Origin: Shewanella sp. Isolate11
GTDB lineage: Bacteria; Pseudomonadota; Gammaproteobacteria; Enterobacterales; Shewanellaceae
NCBI RefSeq assembly: GCF_022398315.1
Contig: NZ_JAKEVF010000007.1
Location: 1-64,000 of the forward strand
Direction: 5' to 3'
Length of the DNA: 64,000 nt
Shown here: piece by piece, positions 37,967 to 48,152 of the stretch
How positions within the stretch are numbered: position 1 is the stretch's first letter
How the letters are laid out: every line of letters begins with the position of its first letter
The notes under the pieces: generated by a model
What the model saw: only the letters and a program-made list of their open reading frames with translations
Database searches by the model: none
Told to the model about the DNA's origin: nothing
Made by a program: the position numbers and the translations under genes

Positions 37967-39040
37967 CTATAAAGGCTCGATATATTTAAGGATATCTCCG
38001 CTTTTCAGCACCTTATCAAACTCTTCAGCCAATATCTGACTCTGCTCGACCGCTCGCTGCCAATAGGTGATACGGCTCTGAGTATCCAGTTCGATAAAAT
38101 CTTTTCTATCGGGTAATTTGCCATAGGGTAATTGACGCAAATAATCCTCGGTTGGCGCGAGAATCAAGCCATTATGGTAATTCGCTTTTGCTCGTCGCCA
38201 AGGCAGTGATTTATCAAACCAACCCGGTAGCATATGTGGATAAAAGTGAGGGTATAAAGTCAAACCAGTAGCATGAGACAAGGGCAGATCAAAATGATAG
38301 TCGGTGATACCGCCGTCATAATAGGCGCCAGCGGGTGCCCCCACGATATTGCTAACTGGAGCTAATACCCAAGGAATAGAGCCGGTCGCCAACATCACCT
38401 GCGACAAATTATCTTGTGTCAACGTGGCATCGATACTGGGCAGATCGTTTAAGCCAGCAAAAGGAGACGATGTCTGTCGCTGAGTAAAATCATTTACCCC
38501 AAACGTGACTCGCTGAAAATGCAGTCCCAATGTTTTCCGACTCACAAGATTACTAATGGCCGTAGTCGCTAGCCCTGCGCCCAACGCTGTTCGGCTGGCA
38601 AGACGGTTCAAATGCTTACCACGACAGGTAACGAAATGACTATTGATCACCGGATTATCGATAATATCTCGCCCAGTCTGCTCGCCTAATATTCCACTGA
38701 CAATCTGTTTAACCTGCTGTGACACCTCAATGGGCGTCGGCTTCACCTCATATATTTGGCCAATATAAAGTTGCTCTAAGCGAGCATAAGCCGCTAAAGG
38801 GTCTTGCTGGGCAAAACAGGCTAACCGCCAAGCGCCCGATGACGCCCCTAAGGTGTATAACGGCGCACTTCGGTGTTTAAAAAACTCGCCAAACAGATAT
38901 TTATCCAGCCCAGCAATCCCCAACCACTTAGGCCCACCGGAAGCCGCTAACACCTGAGTGAACAGATCGGCATCTAGCCCTTGTTGGGTAATTTTTGCAA
39001 GGGCAGTGGGACCAGCAAGAAAGCGCAGTTTAAGAGTCAA
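37967..39040 (-). CDS. Patatin-like phospholipase family protein
   Basis: A 357-residue protein with a Ser-Asp dyad: GASSG (nucleophile Ser67) and DGG (Asp242 in AYYDGGITDYHF). The oxyanion loop ASGGPKWLG replaces the usual GGGxxG. No signal peptide. Expected activity is acyl hydrolysis of lipids in the cytoplasm or at the membrane; the substrate is unknown. It is a single gene divergent from yhcH, 253 bases apart; that gap is AT-rich and shows no feature I trust. Confidence 0.8.
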   Translation of the reverse strand: MTLKLRFLAGPTALAKITQQGLDADLFTQVLAASGGPKWLGIAGLDKYLFGEFFKHRSAPLYTLGASSGAWRLACFAQQDPLAAYARLEQLYIGQIYEVKPTPIEVSQQVKQIVSGILGEQTGRDIIDNPVINSHFVTCRGKHLNRLASRTALGAGLATTAISNLVSRKTLGLHFQRVTFGVNDFTQRQTSSPFAGLNDLPSIDATLTQDNLSQVMLATGSIPWVLAPVSNIVGAPAGAYYDGGITDYHFDLPLSHATGLTLYPHFYPHMLPGWFDKSLPWRRAKANYHNGLILAPTEDYLRQLPYGKLPDRKDFIELDTQSRITYWQRAVEQSQILAEEFDKVLKSGDILKYIEPL

Positions 39041-39293
39041 AGCAGTACCTAACTATCGAGAAAATATAACTGAGACGGGTAATTAACCTCATAGGTAAAT
39101 CTTAACGAGGCTGAAGCGGCATATTCAAACGTCGTGCTCAAACAACAAGTTTAAGTCGCTAATATAGATAACTAATATAAATGACTCACACAGTGAACTA
39201 AAGCCATTTCCACCACAAAAGCTAACCGATTACTGGCTTTGCCTGCTAAACTAGCGGCATCACTTCCGATAAAACAGATCAGAGTCTGATTCC

Positions 39294-39755
39294 ATGATTG
39301 TCGACAGCCTAAATAATATCTCGCTTTACACTCACTTAAGCCCTCGAATCGCTCAGGCACTACAACATTTGGCCGATACCGACTTTAGTCAATTAGAGGT
39401 CGGCAACTATGAGTTAGATGGCAAAAATATCTTTGTTATCGTTAATGATTATCAGACCAAACCAAGAGAAGTCGAACCTTTCGAAGTTCATCGTCGCTAT
39501 ATCGATGTACAATATGTGGTCAGCGGCGAAGAGGAGTTTGGCTATCTACCATTTGCAGATCAAACCCCAAGTAAACCCTATCATGACAAGCATGATTACG
39601 CCGAGTTTGATTATGAAGCCAACAAAGCCGAAGCCGCCTTTATTCCGTTAAAGGCGGGAATGTTTGCGCTGTTTTTCCCGCAAGATATGCACATGCCGGG
39701 CACATCAGCTACCCCACAGTCGGTAAGAAAAGTCGTGATTAAAGTGAAGATCTAA
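39294..39755 (+). CDS. YhcH/YjgK/YiaL family protein (DUF386)
   Basis: A 153-residue cupin-type protein with the family core HRRYIDVQYVVSGEEEFGY and LKAGMFALFFPQDMHMPG, where His and Glu residues may bind metal. Relatives are linked to sialic acid or sugar anomer handling, as in E. coli YhcH. No sugar catabolic genes adjoin it. It ends 40 bases before a terminator shared with the RND genes. Confidence 0.88.
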   Translation: MIVDSLNNISLYTHLSPRIAQALQHLADTDFSQLEVGNYELDGKNIFVIVNDYQTKPREVEPFEVHRRYIDVQYVVSGEEEFGYLPFADQTPSKPYHDKHDYAEFDYEANKAEAAFIPLKAGMFALFFPQDMHMPGTSATPQSVRKVVIKVKI

Positions 39756-39795
39756 CTCAGGTTTAACAACAGCTTACCTTCTGTATAAAACAAAA

Positions 39796-39823
39796 AATGG
39801 CCGCCTATTATCAGGCGGCCATT
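39796..39823. terminator. Bidirectional terminator
   Basis: AATGGCCGCCT and AGGCGGCCATT form an 11-bp stem with a 6-base loop. On the minus strand it is followed by TTTTTTG (end of the RND operon); on the plus strand by GTTATTT (end of the yhcH-like gene). Confidence 0.85.
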
Positions 39824-39851
39824 GTTATTTAACCCTTAAAACCGCAACCCA

Positions 39852-42800
39852 TTAATCATCCTCAGAGCTGAGATATAAGTAACGATATAAAGTAGGCAAC
39901 ACCAATAAGGTCAACGCCGTCGAACTAAATAAGCCACCAATAATCACCACAGCCAAAGGCTGCTGAATTTCACTGCCGACACCACTTGAAAGCAAGATAG
40001 GGATCAATCCCAGTGCAGAGGTCAGTGCCGTCATTAATACCGGTCTCAAGCGCCCTACAGCTCCTTCATAAACCGCCATAGACAATGGCTCCCCCGTAGC
40101 ACGGCGCTGATTAATGGCATCCACCAACACAACACCATTGAGGACCGCAACCCCAAAGAGAGTAATAAAGCCGATGGAGCTGGGCACCGACAAATAAGTC
40201 TCTGTACCATAGAGTGCCAGCACGCCACCAATCAAGGCTAAGGGCACATTAGCCATAATCAAGCTAACCTGCTTAACCGAGCCGAAAGAGAAATACAGTA
40301 ACAAAGCAATTAACCCGATAGCCACAGGCACCACCAGCAACAACCTTTGCTGCGCTCGCTGCTGATTCTCATATTGCCCACCCACCACTAGGGTATAACC
40401 CGCAGGAAGCTCGACTTTAGGTACTAAGGCATAAATATCATCCACGACAGAGCCCATATCTCGTCCAGACACATTCCCCTGTACCACCACTCGACGCTGC
40501 ACATCATCACGGCGAATATTGGGCGGCGCCAGCTCAATCACCACATCGGCCACTTCGCCAAGACGTACAGTCGCACCATTAGCGCCTTCGAGTAATAGGT
40601 CGCGCAATACATCGGGAGAGCGCCGATACTCGGCAGCTAAACGTACATTGATATCGTATCTGGCATTGCCATCGATCACCTGTCCAGCACTGATGCCACC
40701 GACACCTTGGCTAACTAGGCTCATCACCTCATCGACACTGATACCGTAACGCGCGAGCAGATCTCGCTTAGGCCGAACCACTAATTGAGCTTCACCAGAC
40801 ACTTGCTCAAGTGATACATCCACCGCACCGGGGATCTGCGCCACCAGCTCAGTTAACCGCTGGCCTTTGTCTGATAATACCTGTAGATCTGGCCCAAACA
40901 GCTTGATCGCCAACTGCGCCTTCACCCCTGATAGCAACTCATCGACTCGGGTAGCAATCGGCTGTGAGAAAGTCAGCAGTAAGCCAGGAAATACACTCAG
41001 CTTTTGCTCCATTAAACGCTGTAACTGCAAACGATCAGAAGCTGACTGCCACTCATCGATGGGCTTAAGGCCAATATAGATCTCTATGTTACTCACAGGC
41101 TCAGGATCGCCCCCAAGCTCCGGCGCACCAATACGACTAAGCGCATATTCCACCTCAGGAAACGCTAACAGTAACCGTTCCAACTTAGGTGCAACTTCCA
41201 GCGCAGTAGCTAAACTTGCTGTCGGTGCCAATGTCACTCTGAGGTTAATCGTGCCCTCTTCTAGTTCTGGCACAAACTCAGTGCCTAACCGAGGCAATAA
41301 TCCCATACTCAAGCCAAAGATAAGCAGTGCACCTAAGGCCAGCGATTTAGGTTTGATCAGCACAGCTGCAAGCAGTCTGCGATAAAGGGCTTCTACAGGC
41401 TTTAGTAGTAGACTCTGTCTCAAAGTGACGCCACGATGAAACAAGATAACCGCCAATGCCGGAACCACAAATAAGGCCACCAGCACAGCCGACAACATCG
41501 CCAAAATAATGCTAATCGCCATCGGTTGAAACAACTTACCTTCGACCCCTTGCAAGGCAAACAATGGCGCAAACACCACGATAATAATCGCCGTGGCAAA
41601 AAATATCGGGCTGGCAACTTCCTTTGCCGCCAACAACACCTGCGACATAAGATTATTTCGCTGTTTACCGCTTTGCTCTGACGTTGCTTCGCTCAGATGC
41701 TTAAAGATATTTTCGACCATAACCACAGAGCCATCGACTAACATACCGATGGCTACCGCTAATCCACCCAGCGACATTAGATTCGCCGACATACCAAAAT
41801 AGGACATCAGCAACAAAGCCAAACCGATAGACACAGGGATCGATAACAGCACCAGCAAGGTGGCGCGCAGGTTAACCAGAAACAGTGCCAAAATCACCAC
41901 GATAAAGATGAATGCCATCAACAAGGCATCGCGCACGGTTTCGACCGCCTTTGTCACCAAATCTGCTTGGTCGTAAAACACCTCGAAAGAAACACCTTGG
42001 GGAAGCGCCTGTTCAATCAAGGCTTTGCGGGCATCGATATCATCGATAGTCGCTTTTGTATTAGCCCCCATTCGCTTAAGCACCACACCCGCAATCACCT
42101 CGGCTAACGCTTGCGGTTGTCCAGCTTGGTCACGGCGAGTCATGGTCACCGCGCCCACACGAATTTCACTGCCGTAAGCGACTCGCGCAATGTCGGCAAT
42201 TCGAATTGGTGTGCCTGCTACCTCAGTTAATGGGATCTGCCTTATGGCACTCAGCCCTGCATCTCCGGCGGGTAACATGCCATAGCCTCGCACCACCAAC
42301 TGCTCTTGGCCTTGCTGCATAAACCAGCCACCGGCATTGCGGTTATTACTCTCTAATGCGGCAGTCACTTGCGCCATAGAAAGACCATAACTTCGCAGTT
42401 TATTAGGCTCAACCTGCACCTGATATTGACGCACTTCGCCACCAAAGGAGAGCACCTCGGTCACTCCGGCCACCGGCATCATGATCAATTTCACCAGATA
42501 ATCATTCAGACTACGTAGCTCGAAAGCATCGATGCCAGAGTCTGGCTCAGCGCGTAAGATATATTGATATATCTGACCTAAACCGGAAGTATTGGGGCCA
42601 ATTTCCGGCACACCGACTCCCTCGGGGATCATCTCCCTCGCCGCCTGCAACTGCTCAAACACTTGCTGACGCGCAAAATAGATATCTGTTCCCTCGGCAA
42701 ACACCACGGTCACTATCGACAATCCGGTACGCGAAAGAGAACGCACTTCGGTCACCGCAGGCAAGGCATACATAGCCGATTCAACAGGATAGCTAATCAG

Positions 42801-42989
42801 TTTTTCCACTTCCTCGGCCGCTAAGCCTTGCGCCTCAGTATTCACAGTGACTTGCACATTAGTGACATCGGGAAAAGCATCGAGATTAAGTTTAGGCAAC
42901 ATCATGACACTGGCTACCACAGCACAAAGCAGAGCCAAAATCACCAAATAGCGATGGCGTAGCGCCAGCGCAATCAGAGTTTGCAACAT
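39852..42989 (-). CDS. Heavy-metal RND efflux pump (CzcA/CusA family)
   Basis: A 1045-residue inner-membrane RND pump with twelve predicted membrane segments and two large periplasmic loops. TM4 carries AIGMLVDGSVVMVEN; the Asp that begins DFGxxVDGAVxMVEN in Zn/Co CzcA is replaced by Ala, so metal choice cannot be read from that motif. The neighbouring adaptor lies 10 bases upstream. No outer-membrane factor (CzcC/CusC) is present in the window. Confidence 0.9.
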   Translation of the reverse strand: MLQTLIALALRHRYLVILALLCAVVASVMMLPKLNLDAFPDVTNVQVTVNTEAQGLAAEEVEKLISYPVESAMYALPAVTEVRSLSRTGLSIVTVVFAEGTDIYFARQQVFEQLQAAREMIPEGVGVPEIGPNTSGLGQIYQYILRAEPDSGIDAFELRSLNDYLVKLIMMPVAGVTEVLSFGGEVRQYQVQVEPNKLRSYGLSMAQVTAALESNNRNAGGWFMQQGQEQLVVRGYGMLPAGDAGLSAIRQIPLTEVAGTPIRIADIARVAYGSEIRVGAVTMTRRDQAGQPQALAEVIAGVVLKRMGANTKATIDDIDARKALIEQALPQGVSFEVFYDQADLVTKAVETVRDALLMAFIFIVVILALFLVNLRATLLVLLSIPVSIGLALLLMSYFGMSANLMSLGGLAVAIGMLVDGSVVMVENIFKHLSEATSEQSGKQRNNLMSQVLLAAKEVASPIFFATAIIIVVFAPLFALQGVEGKLFQPMAISIILAMLSAVLVALFVVPALAVILFHRGVTLRQSLLLKPVEALYRRLLAAVLIKPKSLALGALLIFGLSMGLLPRLGTEFVPELEEGTINLRVTLAPTASLATALEVAPKLERLLLAFPEVEYALSRIGAPELGGDPEPVSNIEIYIGLKPIDEWQSASDRLQLQRLMEQKLSVFPGLLLTFSQPIATRVDELLSGVKAQLAIKLFGPDLQVLSDKGQRLTELVAQIPGAVDVSLEQVSGEAQLVVRPKRDLLARYGISVDEVMSLVSQGVGGISAGQVIDGNARYDINVRLAAEYRRSPDVLRDLLLEGANGATVRLGEVADVVIELAPPNIRRDDVQRRVVVQGNVSGRDMGSVVDDIYALVPKVELPAGYTLVVGGQYENQQRAQQRLLLVVPVAIGLIALLLYFSFGSVKQVSLIMANVPLALIGGVLALYGTETYLSVPSSIGFITLFGVAVLNGVVLVDAINQRRATGEPLSMAVYEGAVGRLRPVLMTALTSALGLIPILLSSGVGSEIQQPLAVVIIGGLFSSTALTLLVLPTLYRYLYLSSEDD

Positions 42990-42999
42990 AGCGGTGTCC

Positions 43000-44172
43000 T
43001 TAGTGGTTATGAATATCGAAGCCAGATTTAGCCTGTTCTGAGGCTAAGAAGAAGGCGCCGGAAACCACCACTTGCATATTGGGGTCGAGGCCTTGCACTA
43101 GATTCATGCCGCGTCGGCGCTGTATCACTTGCACTTCACGCGCGGAAAATCCCTGCTCTTCTTCGATAAACACCTGCCAGTCACCATCCCCACCACGGGT
43201 CAACGCCGCATCAGGCAACACTGTGCCCTCGAGGCTATCATCGGCGAGAAAGATTTCGGCGAACTGCCCAGCATGCAAGACATGACCTGGATTGGCAAAC
43301 GCCAGTAACACTTTCTCGGTTCGGGTAAGACTATCGAGTTCATGAGATCGACCAATCACTTGCGCTTTTAAGGTATGCTGACCCACTTTCACTAGAGCAT
43401 CGCTGCCAAGTTTCACTTTTTCCGCCTGCATAGGGGTTAACTGCGCCTCAATCCACAGATGAGATTCATCGGTTAACTGCATCAAGGCGGTGCCTCCGTT
43501 AAACACCTGCCCCAGCATGGCCACATCTTGTTGTACTCGTCCGGCAATGGGCGCAAGTAATTGATAGCTGCCGATGGTTTCTGGGGCAGACTCCAACGCT
43601 TTTATCTGCTCAGAAGTCATCTTTAAGGCTTGTAAAGTGGCGCGAGTTAACTCGGCATTCACTTGGGTTTGTAAGCGATGACTGTCACTCACAGTGCTTT
43701 TACTCATACGTTGAATTCGCCCCCATTCGGCGGCGGCATTGATGTAATCGGCCTGAGCTTGTGCCACAGCAGCGCCACCTAAGGTCAACAAGGCTTGGCC
43801 TTGACTAACCTCTTGTCCAGGCACCACATAGCGCTTTAATACACGTACATCCAATTGTGGCGCTAGGGTAATGGTGCGATCTCGGTCAACGGTTAAGGTG
43901 GCCGTTGCCACAGCGTCGAGACTAAACATCTGCTTACTGACAGTGAGCAGTTGAATATCGGCCAGCTTTTGTTGCGCTGCCGTTAACGAAATCTGCTCGT
44001 CATGATTATCTGTGTCTTGGCGAATTTGAGGTGTGGCACCATCGTCTGAGTGATCATGGTCGTTGCCAGCCCAAACAGACCAAGGCTGTAAAAACAGCAA
44101 CATAAATAACAGAGTAAAAAACGATTTAAAACAGGCAAATATTGCCTTTAGCTTGATAAATTTCTTCATCAT
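43000..44172 (-). CDS. RND efflux periplasmic adaptor (CzcB/CusB family)
   Basis: A 390-residue membrane-fusion protein with a signal peptide or anchor (about 12-35, ending VWAG), then a His/Asp-rich stretch GNDHDHSDDGATP likely to touch metal, then the hairpin, lipoyl and beta-barrel domains (DVRVLKRYVVPGQEVSQGQ marks the lipoyl part). It joins the RND pump in the periplasm to an outer-membrane channel encoded elsewhere. Two adjacent ATG codons begin the frame; the second has the better spacing to AGGAT. Confidence 0.9.
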   Translation of the reverse strand: MMKKFIKLKAIFACFKSFFTLLFMLLFLQPWSVWAGNDHDHSDDGATPQIRQDTDNHDEQISLTAAQQKLADIQLLTVSKQMFSLDAVATATLTVDRDRTITLAPQLDVRVLKRYVVPGQEVSQGQALLTLGGAAVAQAQADYINAAAEWGRIQRMSKSTVSDSHRLQTQVNAELTRATLQALKMTSEQIKALESAPETIGSYQLLAPIAGRVQQDVAMLGQVFNGGTALMQLTDESHLWIEAQLTPMQAEKVKLGSDALVKVGQHTLKAQVIGRSHELDSLTRTEKVLLAFANPGHVLHAGQFAEIFLADDSLEGTVLPDAALTRGGDGDWQVFIEEEQGFSAREVQVIQRRRGMNLVQGLDPNMQVVVSGAFFLASEQAKSGFDIHNH

Positions 44173-44297
44173 CTATCCTAATGTCGTACATCAGGCCACG
44201 CACTTCGATAAGTGACTCGCAGCCTAATAAAAAGTCATAGCAATTAGCGCTGATATGCATGATATCAACGACTAAAACCAACTAGGAAAACAGACAA

Positions 44298-44729
44298 TTA
44301 AGCGATCGGAGGGCGGTAGCTGGGTTGATGCTCAGGAGGAAGATAATGCCAGCCAAGGTTGCTTGGTTGGTCGTCGTCGGGAATGACAGCTTCGAACATA
44401 GGTTGCGACAGCATGGTCACATGACCACCATGGCACTGGCAATCCAAACAAAGTTCGAAGTTTTGGGTCTCGGTCTTACTGATCTGATGTTGATGCGCAG
44501 GCGCCTCAATCAAGGTATCGAAGCCACACTGACAATCGACACATTGTTCGAAGCTCACCACTTGGGTGCTAAAAAGCAAGTGAGGATGATTATCGCTTTG
44601 CTGCTCATGGCTATCCAGATGCAATTGATGCGCGCCAAAGTTCGCCCCTGCAAATTGCAGCGTGACTATGGCGATGAGCAACAATGCGATCATCTGAAAA
44701 CCTTGGCGCAAATATGACTTCAAGCTCAT
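44298..44729 (-). CDS. Small His/Cys-rich exported protein of the metal efflux locus
   Basis: A 143-residue protein with an N-terminal hydrophobic segment (about 13-30) and a periplasmic part with two repeated motifs, CVDCQCGFD and CLDCQCHGG, plus many His residues (HQLHLDSHEQQSDNHPH). This fits a metal-binding periplasmic protein, co-transcribed upstream of the adaptor and pump. I do not recognise a characterised family. The start ATG lies right behind AGAGG, so the spacing is poor; a later Met at residue 13 is possible. Confidence 0.65.
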   Translation of the reverse strand: MSLKSYLRQGFQMIALLLIAIVTLQFAGANFGAHQLHLDSHEQQSDNHPHLLFSTQVVSFEQCVDCQCGFDTLIEAPAHQHQISKTETQNFELCLDCQCHGGHVTMLSQPMFEAVIPDDDQPSNLGWHYLPPEHQPSYRPPIA

Positions 44730-44790
44730 CCTCTAATGGTTTATCGATATCCGGTGTTATGAGTGCGAATTATCAAATAAGTTCCTGCCC

Positions 44791-45177
44791 TCATTGTGCA
44801 GCAAGGGTTAACGGACAACTCAATTTGGCGGTGATCCATTCGATGGCGCTGTGTTTCTCTTCCAGCGGATACCAAGCCACTTCACCTTGCATAAACGGGC
44901 CCATTAGACGCACGGCATTACCAAACCAGTCAGGCCCGCCCACAAGCACTAAGGCATCAAAACTGGGTAATTTCACTTCGCCAACTCCGGCAAGTGACTG
45001 ACTCTCCCAGCCTTCAAGTAATACATCGGCCTCAATATATATACACGTCTTGCCCGATTGAGCTTGGTACTGTTCGATAATAGGTGCGATCTGCTGACAA
45101 TAATCTTTGGTCGATAGGCGGCCACTGGCAAATAAACTGATCACGCCGTTGGTGATATCAGCGATTTGGCATAACAT
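44791..45177 (-). CDS. SpoIIAA-like (STAS-fold) protein
   Basis: A 128-residue protein resembling the SpoIIAA-like/DUF3478 family: YIEADVLLEGW, FDALVLVGGPDWFGNAVRLMGPFM and an acidic C-terminal half. These are soluble STAS-like proteins of unknown function, some reported to bind lipids. ATG 45177 has AGGAG eight bases upstream; a TTG at 45183 would add two residues. It is 62 bases upstream of the His/Cys-rich gene on the same strand and may or may not belong to the metal locus. Confidence 0.65.
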   Translation of the reverse strand: MLCQIADITNGVISLFASGRLSTKDYCQQIAPIIEQYQAQSGKTCIYIEADVLLEGWESQSLAGVGEVKLPSFDALVLVGGPDWFGNAVRLMGPFMQGEVAWYPLEEKHSAIEWITAKLSCPLTLAAQ

Positions 45178-45303
45178 AGGCAAACTCCTAGGCGGTACTA
45201 TGATGATTGTGCATTAATATGATTAGCATTTTGCCTCATTTTATTACTGCAATGATATGCCCCAGCGCAAATAAACGCTATTTAACCTTCAGTTCAAAAT
45301 CAG

Positions 45304-45720
45304 ATGATAAAGATCAGTAATCGTATACAGTTAGCCGACAATGAACTCGAATGGCAGTTTATTCGCTCCAGCGGTGCCGGAGGCCAACACCTCAACAAGG
45401 TCTCCACTGCGGCGCAGTTAATTTTCGATATTAATCAGTCATCACTGCCCGATTTTTATAAATCACGGCTACTAGCCAAAGCCGATCATCGCATCACTAA
45501 AAGCGGCAAAGTTATCATCAAATGCCAGTCCAGTCGCAGCCAAGACAGCAACCGTCAAACGGCGCTGAGCCAATTTATTGAACTGGTAGCTAGTGTCGGC
45601 CATATCGACAAGAAACGCATCGCCACCAAACCCACTAAGGGCAGCCAAAAGCGGCGCGTCGATGCCAAGAAGCAGCGCGGAGCCACTAAAGCCTTAAGAC
45701 AAAACAAATCCGGTTTTTAA
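45304..45720 (+). CDS. arfB: Peptidyl-tRNA hydrolase ArfB
   Basis: Ribosome-rescue factor (YaeJ/ArfB) that hydrolyses peptidyl-tRNA on stalled ribosomes. The catalytic GGQ motif is in SSGAGGQHLNKVS (about residues 22-34). The basic C-terminal tail, RRVDAKKQRGATKALRQNK, which enters the empty mRNA channel, is intact. At 138 residues the protein lacks the codon-recognition domains of RF1/RF2, as expected. Confidence 0.94.
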   Translation: MIKISNRIQLADNELEWQFIRSSGAGGQHLNKVSTAAQLIFDINQSSLPDFYKSRLLAKADHRITKSGKVIIKCQSSRSQDSNRQTALSQFIELVASVGHIDKKRIATKPTKGSQKRRVDAKKQRGATKALRQNKSGF

Positions 45721-45850
45721 TTTAGCCTATATTCCCTGCCAGCAAGATAACAAAAGCCCTGTTCGAAATAACAAAAGCCATAAAATTTGTGCTAACTTGC
45801 AGTTATCTATCAAAAATAATGATGCATGCGTTCTTGCAAAGGTGTTGTGA

Positions 45851-46303
45851 ATGAGTAATCAGGCGAAAATATTGTTGGTTAACGGCCCGAATCTAAACCT
45901 GTTAGGTCGTCGCGAACCGGGTCATTATGGCCATCATACCTTGGTACAAATTGTCGATCAGCTCACCAAAATGGCCGCCGACGAGCATGTACAACTTGAG
46001 CACATACAGTCTAATGCCGAGTTTGAATTGATCGATGCTATTCACCAAACCGATGCCGATTTCATCATTATTAATCCTGCAGCCTTTACCCATACCAGCG
46101 TGGCACTCAGAGATGCCCTGCTTGGGGTGGCAATTCCTTTTATCGAAGTGCATCTGTCTAATGTCCACGCCCGTGAAGCGTTTCGACATCACTCCTATTT
46201 TTCAGACAAAGCGGTCGGGGTCATTTGTGGCCTAGGCGAGCAAGGTTATCAATATGCGCTGAGCTCGGCGATTTCGCGTATTAACGCCAGTAAATCGGCT
46301 TAG
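45851..46303 (+). CDS. aroQ: 3-dehydroquinate dehydratase, type II
   Basis: Third step of the shikimate pathway: dehydration of 3-dehydroquinate. The 150-residue protein has [12 protein letters not shown], the catalytic loop with REPGHYG (Arg and Tyr), [16 protein letters not shown] and the [17 protein letters not shown] segment with the catalytic His. It is followed by accB at 8 bases, a common gammaproteobacterial order. Confidence 0.96.
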   Translation: MSNQAKILLVNGPNLNLLGRREPGHYGHHTLVQIVDQLTKMAADEHVQLEHIQSNAEFELIDAIHQTDADFIIINPAAFTHTSVALRDALLGVAIPFIEVHLSNVHAREAFRHHSYFSDKAVGVICGLGEQGYQYALSSAISRINASKSA

Positions 46304-46311
46304 GTGGCAGC

Positions 46312-46800
46312 ATGGATATTCGTAAAATTAAGAAGCTTATCGAGTTAGTCCACGCCTCAGATATTTCTCAACTGGAGATCACCGAAGGCGAAGAGTCTAT
46401 CCGTATCTGTCGTGAAGTGAACCAACCTCAAGCAGGTGTTGCGACTTCTCACAACCAAGCTGGCACGCATCAACCAGTTGAGCAGTCACACCAACAGCTG
46501 TCATCGAACCCATCTTCTTTAAATCCATCCTCACCAAATCCAAGCAGCAGCCCTGAATACGATGAAGACGACCTGCTGATCTCACCTATGGTGGGAACCT
46601 TTTATCTGGCTCCTTCACCTGAATCGGCGCCGCTGGTAAAGGTGGGTCAGACAGTTGCAAAAGGAGATCCTGTGTGCATTATTGAGGCCATGAAGATGAT
46701 GAACCAAATTCAGGCCAAACACAGTGGTGTCGTTAAAGCCATATTGTGTGACAGTGGTGACAGCGTCGAATTCGATCAGCCACTGATGGTGATTGAGTAA
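46312..46800 (+). CDS. accB: Biotin carboxyl carrier protein of acetyl-CoA carboxylase
   Basis: Carries biotin between the carboxylase and transferase parts of acetyl-CoA carboxylase. The biotinylated Lys128 is in EAMKMMNQI. Between the N-terminal domain (about 1-40) and the biotinyl domain (about 85-162) lies a flexible linker unusually rich in Ser, Pro, Asn and Gln with repeated NPSS units. Total 162 residues. It is translated just before accC; the gap is five bases. Confidence 0.97.
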   Translation: MDIRKIKKLIELVHASDISQLEITEGEESIRICREVNQPQAGVATSHNQAGTHQPVEQSHQQLSSNPSSLNPSSPNPSSSPEYDEDDLLISPMVGTFYLAPSPESAPLVKVGQTVAKGDPVCIIEAMKMMNQIQAKHSGVVKAILCDSGDSVEFDQPLMVIE

Positions 46801-46805
46801 ACATT

Positions 46806-48146
46806 TTGCAGCAAGGTATCGGCAAGATCCTCATCGCTAATCGAGGCGAAATCGCCGTCAGGATTATCCGTGCCTGTCGTCAATTAGGCATAGCCACAGT
46901 CAGTGTTTATTCTAGTGCCGATAAAGAGGCGCTGCATGTGAGCCTCGCCGATGAGAGTGTCTGTATCGGTGGACCGCAGGCCAGCGACAGCTACTTAAAT
47001 ATTCAGGCGATAATTACCGCCGCCGACATTACTCAAGCCGACGCCATCCATCCTGGATATGGCTTCTTGGCCGAAAACAGCGACTTTGCCGAACAGGTTG
47101 AACAGAGCGGCTTTATCTTTATCGGCCCCAGCAGCCAAGTGATCCGCCTAATGGGTGACAAAGTCAGCGCCATTGAGGCGATGAAACAAGCGGGCGTCCC
47201 CACGGTTCCCGGCTCTGATGGTTTGTTATCACAAGATGAACAAGCCAATCTCGACCTTGCCCAGCAACTAGGTTACCCACTGATGATCAAAGCCACCGCA
47301 GGCGGTGGCGGTAAAGGAATGCGAGTGGTCGAGCAAGCCTCAGAGCTTATCGATGCCATCAAGCTCACCCGCAGCGAAGCTAAAGCCGCCTTTGGCAACG
47401 ATGGCCTCTACCTCGAAAAATACCTGACTCGGCCACGACATATTGAAATTCAAGTGTTGTGTGATCACCATGGTCATGCAATCTCATTAGGTGAGCGCGA
47501 TTGCTCATTACAGCGCTCACAACAGAAAGTGATTGAAGAGGCGCCGGCACCGCAGATCAGCGCCGAGCAGCGACAACAGATCGGCCAGCAATGTAGCCAA
47601 GCCTGTCTTGCCATTGGTTATCAGGGAGTGGGCACTTTCGAATTTCTCTACCAGAACGGTGAATTCTATTTTATGGAGATGAACACCCGTATTCAGGTAG
47701 AACATACAGTGACCGAAATGGTTAGCGGCATCGATTTAGTCGCCGAGCAGATCCGCGTCGCCAGCGGCCAGAGTATCGCCCATCTCACACCAGTAAAACT
47801 GCATGGCCACGCTATCGAATGTCGTATCAATGCCGAAAATCCGCTGACCTTTACGCCATCTCCGGGGAAAATTACCCAACTCAGAGTACCGGGAGGACTG
47901 GGCGTGCGCTGGGACTCCCACCTCTATCAAGGTTATCTGGTGCCGCCCTATTATGATGCCATGATAGCTAAGTTAATCACTTGGGGTGATAATCGTGACG
48001 TCGCTATTGAGAGAATGAATAGTGCATTGGCCGAGCTTGCAATCGTCGGTATAGACACGAATATTCCTCTGCTGCAACGCCTACTCAAAGATGAGGGCGT
48101 TATCGCAGGGGCGATGACAATTCACTACTTAGAGCAGCAACTTTAG
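46806..48146 (+). CDS. accC: Biotin carboxylase subunit of acetyl-CoA carboxylase
   Basis: ATP-dependent carboxylation of the biotin on AccB with bicarbonate. The ATP-grasp loop is [14 protein letters not shown], and [23 protein letters not shown] is the catalytic segment with metal ligands. The start must be TTG at 46806 because no ATG lies in frame between accB and the conserved [14 protein letters not shown]; a GAG nine bases upstream may serve as binding site. Length 446 is normal. Confidence 0.97.
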   Translation: MQQGIGKILIANRGEIAVRIIRACRQLGIATVSVYSSADKEALHVSLADESVCIGGPQASDSYLNIQAIITAADITQADAIHPGYGFLAENSDFAEQVEQSGFIFIGPSSQVIRLMGDKVSAIEAMKQAGVPTVPGSDGLLSQDEQANLDLAQQLGYPLMIKATAGGGGKGMRVVEQASELIDAIKLTRSEAKAAFGNDGLYLEKYLTRPRHIEIQVLCDHHGHAISLGERDCSLQRSQQKVIEEAPAPQISAEQRQQIGQQCSQACLAIGYQGVGTFEFLYQNGEFYFMEMNTRIQVEHTVTEMVSGIDLVAEQIRVASGQSIAHLTPVKLHGHAIECRINAENPLTFTPSPGKITQLRVPGGLGVRWDSHLYQGYLVPPYYDAMIAKLITWGDNRDVAIERMNSALAELAIVGIDTNIPLLQRLLKDEGVIAGAMTIHYLEQQL

Positions 48147-48152
48147 CAGAGT

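Noticed and set aside
44325..44717. 130-codon plus-strand frame opposite the His/Cys-rich gene
   Set aside because: The minus-strand frame has a signal-peptide-like start and repeated CxDCQC motifs; the plus-strand frame has no ribosome-binding site and reads as an antisense artefact.
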